Source of the DNA: JBDGRJ01 sp042218115
GTDB taxonomy: Bacteria > Patescibacteriota > Patescibacteriia > Magasanikbacterales > UBA922
NCBI GenBank assembly: GCA_042218115.1
Contig: JBDGRJ010000014.1
Location: forward strand, 1-27,726
Reading direction: 5' to 3'
Length of the DNA: 27,726 bases
In this document: one piece after another, positions 7,306 to 14,430 of the stretch
Numbering within the stretch: position 1 is the stretch's first letter
How the letters are laid out: every line of letters starts with the position of its first letter
Notes under the pieces: generated by a model
Seen by the model: only the letters and a program-made list of their open reading frames with translations
The model's database searches: none
What the model was told of the DNA's origin: nothing
Made by a program: the position numbers and the translations under genes

Positions 7306-9444
7306 CTAAACCCCTAGCATAGTAAGATTTATCCGATCCATATCATCAATCTCTTTTACTTTAACCTTAATTTCATCCCCCATATTTACCACATCTCTTA
7401 CATTTTCAGTCCTATCTTCTTCCATCTCACTTATATGAACCAATCCTTTCTTACCTGGTAAAATCTCTACAAAAGCACCGAAATCTTCGATCCTAGTCAC
7501 TTCACCGGTGTAGACCTCCCCAGGTTCAACATCGTGAGTAATTACCTCTATAATTTTCATTGCTTGCTCTAGATCCTCTTTATTTTCCGCAGTTACTATG
7601 ACTTTGCCTTCGTCTTCTATATCGATCTCAACTCCAGTTTTTTCTGTGATTTCTTGGATTGTTTCCCCTCCGGGTCCTATGATATCACCTATTTTGTCAG
7701 GATCAATATCGATTGTCTCAATCCTGGGAGCATCTTCGGAGATCTCATCAGCGGGTTCAGCAATCACATCATTCATCTCATCCAAAATTTCAAATCTAGC
7801 ATCTTTGGCCATCTCAAGGGTTTTCTCTACTATATCCCAGTTTAGACCATGAGTTTTAGTGTCCATTTGTACCGCAGTAATACCATCTTTTGTCCCGCCG
7901 ATTTTAAAGTCCATACCACCAGGACCGTCTTCTACATCTTGTAGATCAGTCAACACTTTCCAATCACCCTCTCCTTCGGAAACTTTTCCGGTCGAGGCAA
8001 GACCCATAGCTATACCGGCTACAGGTTTTTCTATCGGAACTCCAGCTGCCATAAGAGCTAAAGATGAGCCACAGATAGAAGCCATTGAGCTTGAACCATT
8101 GGAACTTAACACCTCGGAGACAGCACGAACAGCATAGGGGAAAGTCTCATCGTCCGGCAGAACAGGACGCATAGCACTTTCAGCTAACATTCCGTGTCCT
8201 ATCTCCCTTCGTCCCGGAGCCCCCATATATCCAGTATCACCATAAGTGAATGGAGCATCGAAGTAGTGGTGCATATATTTTTTCTTACGATCCAACTCCA
8301 TAGTCTCTAAGGTCTGCTCTTTTCCGGGAGCTCCCAGAGTAATAGTTTCCAAAACTTGGGTATCACCTCTTTGAAAAAGTGCTGAACCATGAATACTTGG
8401 GATAAGATTGGTTTCTATTGTCAAAGGTCTGATTCCATCTAAATCTCTGCCGTCTAATCTCACCTGATCTTCAATAATCTTCTCCATTACTTCTTTCGAA
8501 ATCATTTTATCCACCTTATCTAGTGCAAAATCTATATGCTCATCTTCATAATCCTGCTTGGAAAGCTCATTTCTAGCATGATCTTTTACATTCTCCACCA
8601 TGGCTATCCGTTCTTTACGCCCCGATCGTTCTCGATCATACATTAACTCCTCTGAGTTGTTATCCAAAAATCTCTCAGCTTCTTTTTTTGCTTGCTGAAA
8701 TTTACTGTCAGGCTGGTGTTTCTCCATATCAGCTAATAGATCTATGTTCTCTTTTCCTACCTTTTTATTAATCTTTTTAGTTAGCTCAATTATAGGTTCG
8801 ACCCGTTTGCACCCCCACTGCATAGCCTGCTTCATTTTATCTTCCTGAATCTCTTCGGCTCTCGCCTCTGTCATAATCAAGCTTTCCGGTGTCCCGGAAA
8901 CAATCAAATCCAAATCACCTTCTTCAATCTCGCTTTTCGTTGGGTTAAGCACAAACTCTCCTTCCTTCTGCCCCACTCTTGCAGTCCCGATAGGTCCAGC
9001 CCAGGGTATATCGGAAATAGTTAAAGCTATATTTGCAGCAATTAAAGCAGTGACCTCTGTATCTGTCTCCTCATCCACTGAAAAGGGAGTAATTACTATC
9101 TGAACATCGTGACGAATATCCTGATCAAACAGTGGTCTAATTGCTCTATCAATAACACGAGAGGTTGTTACTGTCTGATCTGCAGGTTTACCTTCCCTTT
9201 TTACAAATCGCGAACCCTTGATTTTACCTGAAGCATAGAGCTTTTCTTGAAACTCAACTGTCAGTGGAAAATAACCTTGTCCTTCTTGAGGTTCATCACT
9301 TCTGACCGCTGTAGCTAAAAGCTTTGTGTCTCCATATTGCACCGTACAGGCTCCATCCGCCTGCAAAGCCAGCTTGCCCGTCTCTACTTCCAGCTCTCTG
9401 CCGGCCCACTCTATACTCCAAGAGTTTACTTGTGAGTTATTCAT
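7306..9444 (-). CDS. pnp: Polyribonucleotide nucleotidyltransferase (PNPase)
   Basis: 712 residues, the usual length. PNPase degrades RNA 3' to 5' with phosphate, working as a trimer in mRNA decay and in trimming structured RNA. Domains in order are a first RNase PH core (FVKREGKPADQ), a linking helical domain, a second RNase PH core with GGMDFKIGGTKDGITAVQMD (catalytic aspartates), KH with IIGPGG at about 574-579, and S1 ending near the C-terminus. The frame is open to 9519, but family alignment starts at MNNSQVNSWSIEWAGRELEV, so I use the ATG at 9444. It closes the rpsB operon, as rpsO-pnp does in many bacteria. The leader has a hairpin and a 16S-tail-like sequence that may mediate control. 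Confidence 0.97.
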   Translation of the reverse strand: MNNSQVNSWSIEWAGRELEVETGKLALQADGACTVQYGDTKLLATAVRSDEPQEGQGYFPLTVEFQEKLYASGKIKGSRFVKREGKPADQTVTTSRVIDRAIRPLFDQDIRHDVQIVITPFSVDEETDTEVTALIAANIALTISDIPWAGPIGTARVGQKEGEFVLNPTKSEIEEGDLDLIVSGTPESLIMTEARAEEIQEDKMKQAMQWGCKRVEPIIELTKKINKKVGKENIDLLADMEKHQPDSKFQQAKKEAERFLDNNSEELMYDRERSGRKERIAMVENVKDHARNELSKQDYEDEHIDFALDKVDKMISKEVMEKIIEDQVRLDGRDLDGIRPLTIETNLIPSIHGSALFQRGDTQVLETITLGAPGKEQTLETMELDRKKKYMHHYFDAPFTYGDTGYMGAPGRREIGHGMLAESAMRPVLPDDETFPYAVRAVSEVLSSNGSSSMASICGSSLALMAAGVPIEKPVAGIAMGLASTGKVSEGEGDWKVLTDLQDVEDGPGGMDFKIGGTKDGITAVQMDTKTHGLNWDIVEKTLEMAKDARFEILDEMNDVIAEPADEISEDAPRIETIDIDPDKIGDIIGPGGETIQEITEKTGVEIDIEDEGKVIVTAENKEDLEQAMKIIEVITHDVEPGEVYTGEVTRIEDFGAFVEILPGKKGLVHISEMEEDRTENVRDVVNMGDEIKVKVKEIDDMDRINLTMLGV

Positions 9445-9462
9445 AAATATTAAGTTATTAAA

Positions 9463-9515
9463 TGAAAGGAGGCTGATCCGAATGATCCAGACCAAAAAAG
9501 GTCTAGTCTTTCGGA
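9463..9515 (-). promoter_or_regulatory. Structured pnp leader with 16S 3'-tail-like sequence
   Basis: On the minus strand a hairpin forms from TCCGAA/TTCGGA (9515-9510 with 9482-9477) and AGACC/GGTCT around six T. It is followed directly by GGATCAGCCTCCTTTCA (9479-9463), which matches the conserved 16S rRNA end GGATCACCTCCTTTC apart from one inserted G. The hairpin-plus-tail arrangement recalls helix 45 and the anti-Shine-Dalgarno tail of 16S rRNA. In E. coli PNPase represses itself through a structured pnp leader cut by RNase III. That this leader works similarly is inference. Confidence 0.55.
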
Positions 9516-9525
9516 CCAACCAAGC

Positions 9526-10059
9526 TTAGTCTCCGTCATAACCGATCAGATAGCGGTGAGGGTCATCACACAAGTCTAAAAAATTATCGGCTTGCTCAAT
9601 CAAAGCAGTAGAGGTGGACTTACCAAAAGAAGCGATCTCTACCTGCTTACCACTGCTCTTTTGAAGATATTCCACCAACTGTACGTAATCTCCATCACCA
9701 GAGCAGATTATGACCGAATCCAGACTTGGAGCTAATCTAATCGCATCCACAGTCAAACCCACATCCCAGTCCGCTTTCTTGTTACCACTATCATAAACCT
9801 GAAGGTCTTTTTCTCTGGTTTCAATCCCTAAATTATAAAGTGCCTCAAAAAAAGCCTCTTCATCTTCCGAGTCGGTACGAACTACGTAAGCTATAGCACG
9901 AATGAGCTGCCTTCCGTCAACACTGTCTTCAACTACATTGCCAAAATCAACCTTACATTGAAATAGATTGCGGGCGCTGTAGTAAAGGTTTTGTACATCA
10001 ATAAACACCCCTACACGCTGATCGGGGTGTTTTAGTGGGTCTTCTTGGTAGTTGGACAT
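9526..10059 (-). CDS. NYN-domain (DUF88/LabA-like) putative ribonuclease
   Basis: 177 residues of the NYN/PIN-like fold. Acidic residues expected at a metal site appear in order: VFIDVQNLYYSA (Asp near 20, with the following Asn), KKADWDVGLTVDAI (about 95-107) and SGDGDYVQLVEYLQ (about 118-131). Members related to LabA and the eukaryotic Limkain b1 domain are presumed RNases. The start overlaps no other gene: the ATG is 1 nt after the rpsO stop, so coupling is likely. It lies between rpsO and pnp, which suggests a role in RNA processing or decay alongside PNPase. Family assignment is strong; the substrate is unknown. Confidence 0.88.
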   Translation of the reverse strand: MSNYQEDPLKHPDQRVGVFIDVQNLYYSARNLFQCKVDFGNVVEDSVDGRQLIRAIAYVVRTDSEDEEAFFEALYNLGIETREKDLQVYDSGNKKADWDVGLTVDAIRLAPSLDSVIICSGDGDYVQLVEYLQKSSGKQVEIASFGKSTSTALIEQADNFLDLCDDPHRYLIGYDGD

Positions 10060-10060
10060 T

Positions 10061-10363
10061 TTATTCTTCAGAATCTTGTTGTGTATTAACGTTCTTAGCT
10101 TGCTTTAAGTCCAGCTTGTTTACAACTTCAGCATATTTCTCCGGGTCTTCCTCTTGTAGGTATTTCATTAATTTTCTTCTTTTCCCCACCTTTTTCAGCA
10201 ACCCTCTTCTTGAAGAATGGTCTTGGGGATGATTCTCCAAATGTTCACTAAGTTCACCAATCTCAGCGGTAAGAAGAGCAATTTGTACAGGGCTGGATCC
10301 TGTGTCATCTTCATGCAGTTGAAACTCCTCTATAATCTCCTGCTTTTTTTTCTCATCTAACAT
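10061..10363 (-). CDS. rpsO: 30S ribosomal protein S15
   Basis: 100 residues. It has the S15 core: FQLHEDDTGSSPVQIALLTA, then LSEHLENHPQDHSSRRGLLK and VGKRRKLMKYLQEEDPEKYA. S15 binds the 16S central domain three-way junction early in 30S assembly. An acidic/polar C-terminal extension (QAKNVNTQQDSEE) exceeds the usual 89 residues. No Shine-Dalgarno site precedes the ATG; a strong hairpin with a GAGA loop ends about 11 nt upstream and may bind S15 for feedback control. Confidence 0.98.
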   Translation of the reverse strand: MLDEKKKQEIIEEFQLHEDDTGSSPVQIALLTAEIGELSEHLENHPQDHSSRRGLLKKVGKRRKLMKYLQEEDPEKYAEVVNKLDLKQAKNVNTQQDSEE

Positions 10364-10374
10364 AATTATTTTGG

Positions 10375-10411
10375 TTAGGCCTCCAGCTAGCTCTCGCCGG
10401 CCGGGGTCTAA
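10375..10411 (-). promoter_or_regulatory. Hairpin in rpsO leader, candidate S15 autoregulatory site
   Basis: On the minus strand TTAGACC pairs with GGCCTAA (one A.C mismatch) around a stem CCGGCCGGC/GCTAGCTGG (one mismatch, two G.U) capped by GAGA. It ends 11 nt before the rpsO ATG and has no following T run, so it is not a terminator. Many bacteria control rpsO by S15 binding its own leader, using various folds. Function here is inferred from position. Confidence 0.5.
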
Positions 10412-10469
10412 GCTAAATTAACGGTGAGTAGTATAACAGTAAGAAGTTAACTCTGTCAACAAGAAAGTA

Positions 10470-11108
10470 CTAAAGCTGCTCCTCTACTTCTTCAGCAAAA
10501 TCCTCCTCTTCGGTATCGATGCCCTCACCAACCTCATAACGAGTGAACCTACGAATAGAGATGTTTTCTCCGATCTCCCCTGATTTTTCTTTTACCAGCT
10601 CCTCTATAGTCTTATCCTCATCTTTTACAAACTCCTGCTCCAGCAAGCATACCTGCTGATAAAACTTATCCATTTTTCCTTCGACAATCTCATCTATAAT
10701 ATCATCTGGCTTGCCTTGCTCTTTCATCTGTTCAGTATATACTTCCTTTTCTTGTTCGACCTCCTCACTGGGAACATCTTCTCTCGATACATATTCTGGA
10801 GCCATAGCCGCTATATGCATAGCTATATCCTTTACCAAGTCCTCAAACTCATCATTTTTAGCCGCAAAATCAGTCTCAGTATTAACCTCCAGCAATACTC
10901 CTACTTCTCCGCCTCCGTGAATATAACTTTCGACCTTGCCTTCTGCTGTTGTGGCATCGCTATCAGAAGCTTCAGCTATTCCTTTTTTTCTCAATATCTC
11001 TTTGGCCTCCTCCATATCTCCATCAGCCTCGTCAAGCGCTTCTTTGCAATCCATCATACCGGCTCCGGTTTGGTCTCTGAGTTTTTTTACATCTTCTGTG
11101 GATGACAT
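10470..11108 (-). CDS. tsf: Elongation factor Ts
   Basis: 212 residues, a short bacterial EF-Ts. The N-terminal UBA-like domain has VKKLRDQTGAGMMDCKEALD, including the TGAGMMDCK motif that contacts EF-Tu. The core has YIHGGGEVGVLLEVNTETDF, and a C-terminal module follows. It exchanges GDP for GTP on EF-Tu. It lies 10 nt after rpsB, the standard rpsB-tsf order. Composition is very acidic and the tail ends in EEEDFAEEVEEQL. No Shine-Dalgarno site before the ATG. Confidence 0.97.
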   Translation of the reverse strand: MSSTEDVKKLRDQTGAGMMDCKEALDEADGDMEEAKEILRKKGIAEASDSDATTAEGKVESYIHGGGEVGVLLEVNTETDFAAKNDEFEDLVKDIAMHIAAMAPEYVSREDVPSEEVEQEKEVYTEQMKEQGKPDDIIDEIVEGKMDKFYQQVCLLEQEFVKDEDKTIEELVKEKSGEIGENISIRRFTRYEVGEGIDTEEEDFAEEVEEQL

Positions 11109-11118
11109 TTTATTTATA

Positions 11119-11841
11119 TTAAGATTGTTGATCTTCTTTTATAGCTTGCTCCTTTTCATATTCTTCCAGCCCTTCTTTAATAGCGTCACGAACTAAGTTC
11201 ACAATCATCTCAATCGACTTTACAGCGTCATCATTGCCGGGAACAAACACATCGGCTTCTTTTGGGTCGGCATTAGTATCGCAAACTCCTATCACATCAA
11301 CCCCTTCTTTTTTTGCTTCTTTGGTGGCAATCTTCTCATTTTGAACAGAAGGGACAAACAGAACCTCGGGCACCCCTTCTAGTGAGGTCAAACCACCTAA
11401 ATATTCCTCCTTCTTTTCTATATATTTTGCAAACTCCATCTGCTCCTTTTTCGTGTACTTTTCCAACTCCCCGCTTGCTTGCTTTTGCTTTAAATCCAAA
11501 AACTTATCAATAGACTTTTTAACTTCGGGAAAGTTGGTGAAAAGGCCTCCTACCCATCTTTCTGTAAGGTAGGGCATATCTACTTCTCGAGCAGCCTCTT
11601 CTACCACATCAGAAGCTTGAGGCTTCGTGCTCATAAACAAAAATGTATCCCCGTCTGCTGCCCTGTCCTTTACTTGCTCTAACATATCATTCAACATCTC
11701 TTGGGTCTTCTCTAGATCAATTACATGAATGTCCTCTTTCTCAGTAAAAATGTACGGCTTCATCTTGGGATACCAGCGGGACGTTTTATGTCCGAAATGC
11801 ATACCCGCCTTCAGCATCTCGACAATTGAAGGTACTTCCAT
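11119..11841 (-). CDS. rpsB: 30S ribosomal protein S2
   Basis: 240 residues covering the whole S2 family: MLKAGMHFGHKTSRWYPKMK at the start, YLTERWVGGLFTNFPEVKKS in the middle, then the two-domain C-terminal part with VIGVCDTNADPKEADVFVPG and NDDAVKSIEMIVNLV. It is a late-assembling 30S protein. It is the first gene of the rpsB-tsf-rpsO-NYN-pnp operon, with a consensus promoter and a three-way-junction leader upstream. An AAAGGA sequence lies too far (about 18 nt) from the ATG to be a normal ribosome-binding site. Confidence 0.98.
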   Translation of the reverse strand: MEVPSIVEMLKAGMHFGHKTSRWYPKMKPYIFTEKEDIHVIDLEKTQEMLNDMLEQVKDRAADGDTFLFMSTKPQASDVVEEAAREVDMPYLTERWVGGLFTNFPEVKKSIDKFLDLKQKQASGELEKYTKKEQMEFAKYIEKKEEYLGGLTSLEGVPEVLFVPSVQNEKIATKEAKKEGVDVIGVCDTNADPKEADVFVPGNDDAVKSIEMIVNLVRDAIKEGLEEYEKEQAIKEDQQS

Positions 11842-11870
11842 AATATATTTTATTATTTCCTTTTAACTAC

Positions 11871-11928
11871 CTCGCCCTGGGCCGCCCGCAAGGGCAGAGG
11901 AAACTTCACTGTAAGGCAGTGGGGCGAG
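11871..11928 (-). promoter_or_regulatory. rpsB leader RNA, three-way junction
   Basis: On the minus strand a closing stem CTCGCCC/GGGCGAG (11928-11922 with 11877-11871) encloses two hairpins: CACTG/CAGTG (11921-11917 with 11911-11907) and CTGCCC/GGGCGG with a TTGC loop (11897-11892 with 11887-11882). It lies in the 100-nt 5' UTR of rpsB. A conserved rpsB leader through which S2 represses rpsB-tsf is known in gammaproteobacteria; this fold is a candidate equivalent, not shown to be homologous. Confidence 0.65.
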
Positions 11929-11950
11929 TGATTTTTAAATTAACACCCAT

Positions 11951-11979
11951 AGTGTAAGAAAAAGACAATCTATTGTCAA
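11951..11979 (-). promoter_or_regulatory. Promoter of the rpsB operon
   Basis: TTGACA (11979-11974), 17-nt spacer, TACACT (11956-11951) on the minus strand, giving a start near 11944 and a leader of about 100 nt before the rpsB ATG. Confidence 0.8.
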
Positions 11980-12072
11980 TACGAAACAAGCTCGACAGGT
12001 GTTAAAATACAACTAATCAAAAATATAGCTAATATGAAAGACTGAACCTTATTCTTCATTTAGTGCCAGCTG

Positions 12073-12099
12073 TTGACAACTATCTTTTTTTGCTATAAT
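12073..12099 (+). promoter_or_regulatory. Promoter of the dsbA-like operon
   Basis: TTGACA (12073-12078), 15-nt spacer, TATAAT (12094-12099) preceded by TGC, an extended -10. The predicted start near 12106 leaves only about 13 nt before the ATG at 12119, so the mRNA is nearly leaderless and lacks a Shine-Dalgarno site. Confidence 0.75.
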
Positions 12100-12118
12100 A
12101 TGCTTGTAATCAAAAAAA

Positions 12119-12877
12119 ATGAGTCAAGATAAACCGTTTCACAAAACTGCCTCGGGGAAAGTGTTCTTAACTATACTAGGACTGATCTTTTTATTTCTAC
12201 TAGGTATTGGCGGAAAGATTCTTTATTATAGCTATCAGCTTAAGTTTGGATCTGAAAAAGAAAAGAAGCAGTTAGTACAAAAGTTTGAAGGTGGCTTTTC
12301 AACCAGCCAAAAAGTGACCCAAAAAGCAAGCAAAAAGGAGCTAAAACCAAACAAGGTTAAAAAAATAATACGAGACTATAACCCTAGGTTCGGAAGCGGG
12401 GATGAGGTCACTATAATTGCCTTTATGGACTTTGGTTGTCCTTACTGCCAGAAGCAGTATCCCATACTTGAGGAAATAATGGATAAATATAAACCGGCAG
12501 TGCAGGTGGTATTCAAGCATTTCCCACTTTCTTCGTTACACCCAAATGCAAAACCTGCTGCCTTAGCTTCTACCTGCGCACAAGACCAAGACCGGTTCTG
12601 GGATTACTACGATCAGCTGTATCAAAGAAAAAGTTTAAATAAGTCGTCATACATTACAATAGCTAAAGACCTGAATCTAAATGTAGAGACTTTTAAACGA
12701 TGTCTAAACAACCAACAAAATATTAAAAGAGTAGAAAAGGACTTGTCCGACGGTATCTCAATAGGAGTAAGAGGAACACCTACATTTATTGTAGAAAACA
12801 AAAAATTACAAGGTGTAGTAAGTAAAAAGCGATGGAAGGAGCTAATTTTTAATAAAATAAAAGGTGAGGATGGGTAA
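12119..12877 (+). CDS. DsbA-family membrane-anchored thiol oxidoreductase
   Basis: 252 residues. A basic N-terminus and membrane helix (about 14-36) anchor it facing outward. After a lysine-rich linker comes a thioredoxin fold with active site CPYC at 107-110 (FGCPYC) and the cis-proline loop RGTPTFIV at about 218-225. Two further cysteines (about 153 and 195) lie in the inserted helical domain. CPxC proteins of this family oxidise or isomerise disulfides in exported proteins. The next gene overlaps its end and encodes a protein with about 26 cysteines, a plausible substrate. It is close to the BdbD-like proteins of Gram-positive bacteria; no DsbB or VKOR partner is in the window. Confidence 0.9.
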   Translation: MSQDKPFHKTASGKVFLTILGLIFLFLLGIGGKILYYSYQLKFGSEKEKKQLVQKFEGGFSTSQKVTQKASKKELKPNKVKKIIRDYNPRFGSGDEVTIIAFMDFGCPYCQKQYPILEEIMDKYKPAVQVVFKHFPLSSLHPNAKPAALASTCAQDQDRFWDYYDQLYQRKSLNKSSYITIAKDLNLNVETFKRCLNNQQNIKRVEKDLSDGISIGVRGTPTFIVENKKLQGVVSKKRWKELIFNKIKGEDG

Positions 12878-14414
12878 AATAATATTTCAGGTTTTATTTT
12901 TTACAACATTTATTGCATCTTTTTTGTTTGCGCCACTATTGACAAAAGCACAGGATAACTCAGGGCAGAACTTTGGAAAAAACGCAGAGTCTCTATGTTT
13001 TACTAGAGATGAATGTGTCTCCAAAAGAGCAGAAGAAGGGGCTGAAGACCCAGCTGCAGGGTTTTACAGTAGTGAAAATAATACTGATGCAGAGATATGT
13101 AACCGACTAGAGGAGCCAAATGAAGAAATGGGCTTCTGTATGGCTGCAGGTCAAATTTCCACCCAAATAGATTTTGGTGATGAGGCTGAATTCGCTCATA
13201 TGGGTGAATTTATACAAGTTATGTATAAATGGTCAGTAATAGCAGGCTCTGTGCTTGCTATATTGGTCATCCTTGTTTCCGCTATGCAGTGGATAATATC
13301 CGGCGGAAAATCACAAGTTATCAAATCAGCTAAAAGTAGAATTGCTGGAGCTATAGCAGGACTAGTACTGCTAGCATCAACCTACCTTATACTAGGCACT
13401 ATAAATCCAGCTTTAGTAAATATGAGGTTGCCGCAAGTTTGGATGGTTAAAAAAGAAAGCCTACCAGAATTATCCTCAAAAGGACAAGAATGCAACCCTA
13501 ACCAAAAAAACAGCTGTCCCGGTGAAGACTTTAGATGTGCTCCTGTGACTAGCGACTATGATGATGTCGCACAATGTGCTCAAATTGCCTCAACCGCTTT
13601 AGGTGGCGGCATAGCTGGTGCAACTGGAATATTAGCTGCAACAGCTAGCTTAGGAACCGGAATCTCAGCATCAGGGGCACAAAGCGTACTTTCCGCGGCA
13701 GGAAAAGCTGGCTGGAGAGCTGTAAAATGGGGTGGAAGCAAGGCTTTATCGGCTGTTAAAACCCCCATCAAAAGCGGGGTGAAGGGAGCCATTGCTTACT
13801 ACGCCGGAGGGTACGCTATCTCAGCAGTAAAAGAAGAGTTTAATCAAAATGGTATTTGCGTCAAAGATCTCAGAAAAAGAAGAAATGGTGATTTTTGTGT
13901 ACCAAACCAGGATATGTGCGCCGGAGATATGAACTGCATAAAAACTTGGGGTAAAGACATGTTCTCAGAATGCTTTTTAGGGGCTTCAAATGAATTTGGA
14001 GTTTGCTCAGACGGTAGCAATGGATCTGCTTGTATAAAAGATAAACATTGCAATGGAAATTGCATAAAAGTTAATTTAGGCAGTGATTTAGCTACTACTA
14101 ATGTAGGAACTTTACAAATGTGCTCCAATGGAGAAGAGGGGGCGCCTTGCAGCAACAAAAAAGATTGTGGTCCTGGTTTAGCTTGCGGCTCGGGCCAAAA
14201 GTGCATTCCCGAAGAGGCCAAAGTGGAGGGAGACTTAAAAGAAGAAGGAAGTAGGTGTAATTCCTCTGGACAATGTGAAAATCCTTTAAGTTGTTGGGCC
14301 AGTACAGGAAAAATTCAAGGGCAAATGCAAATTAAAGAAATACAAGAAGGAAATAAATATCAAGGAGTTTGTGCCGCAACAGAAGCCGATGCTGAAACAT
14401 ACTTAAAAAATTAG
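12870..14414 (+). CDS. Cysteine-rich VirB2-like membrane protein
   Basis: 514 residues from the ATG at 12870 (a GTG at 12864 is also possible). A signal peptide (about 1-27, ending LLTKAQ) is followed by a short Cys-containing segment. Next come two membrane helices (about 119-142 and 157-178) joined by the SGGKSQVIKSAKSRI loop and ending in GTINPALV; this is the pattern of VirB2/TrbC-like pilin domains common in CPR genomes. Then follow a Cys cluster (ECNPNQKNSCPGEDFRC), a Gly/Ala-rich hydrophobic stretch (about 235-318), and a long C-terminal region of repeated C-x(4-7)-C modules such as APCSNKKDCGPGLACGSGQK. I count 26 cysteines. The frame overlaps the dsbA-like gene by 8 nt. Probably a surface protein; its role in secretion or attachment is unproven. 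Confidence 0.75.
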   Translation: MGKIIFQVLFFTTFIASFLFAPLLTKAQDNSGQNFGKNAESLCFTRDECVSKRAEEGAEDPAAGFYSSENNTDAEICNRLEEPNEEMGFCMAAGQISTQIDFGDEAEFAHMGEFIQVMYKWSVIAGSVLAILVILVSAMQWIISGGKSQVIKSAKSRIAGAIAGLVLLASTYLILGTINPALVNMRLPQVWMVKKESLPELSSKGQECNPNQKNSCPGEDFRCAPVTSDYDDVAQCAQIASTALGGGIAGATGILAATASLGTGISASGAQSVLSAAGKAGWRAVKWGGSKALSAVKTPIKSGVKGAIAYYAGGYAISAVKEEFNQNGICVKDLRKRRNGDFCVPNQDMCAGDMNCIKTWGKDMFSECFLGASNEFGVCSDGSNGSACIKDKHCNGNCIKVNLGSDLATTNVGTLQMCSNGEEGAPCSNKKDCGPGLACGSGQKCIPEEAKVEGDLKEEGSRCNSSGQCENPLSCWASTGKIQGQMQIKEIQEGNKYQGVCAATEADAETYLKN

Positions 14415-14430
14415 TAATATCTTGATAGTC

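Noticed and set aside
9488..9529. Plus-strand micro-ORF (15 codons, MIQTKKGLVF...) behind a perfect AAAGGAGG.
   Set aside because: It is the complement of the pnp leader. The AAAGGAGG is explained by the 16S-tail-like sequence on the other strand, and most genes here do not use such sites.
13844..14221. 125-codon minus-strand frame inside the Cys-rich gene.
   Set aside because: It is a shadow of a gene with clear signal peptide, membrane helices and Cys modules on the plus strand.
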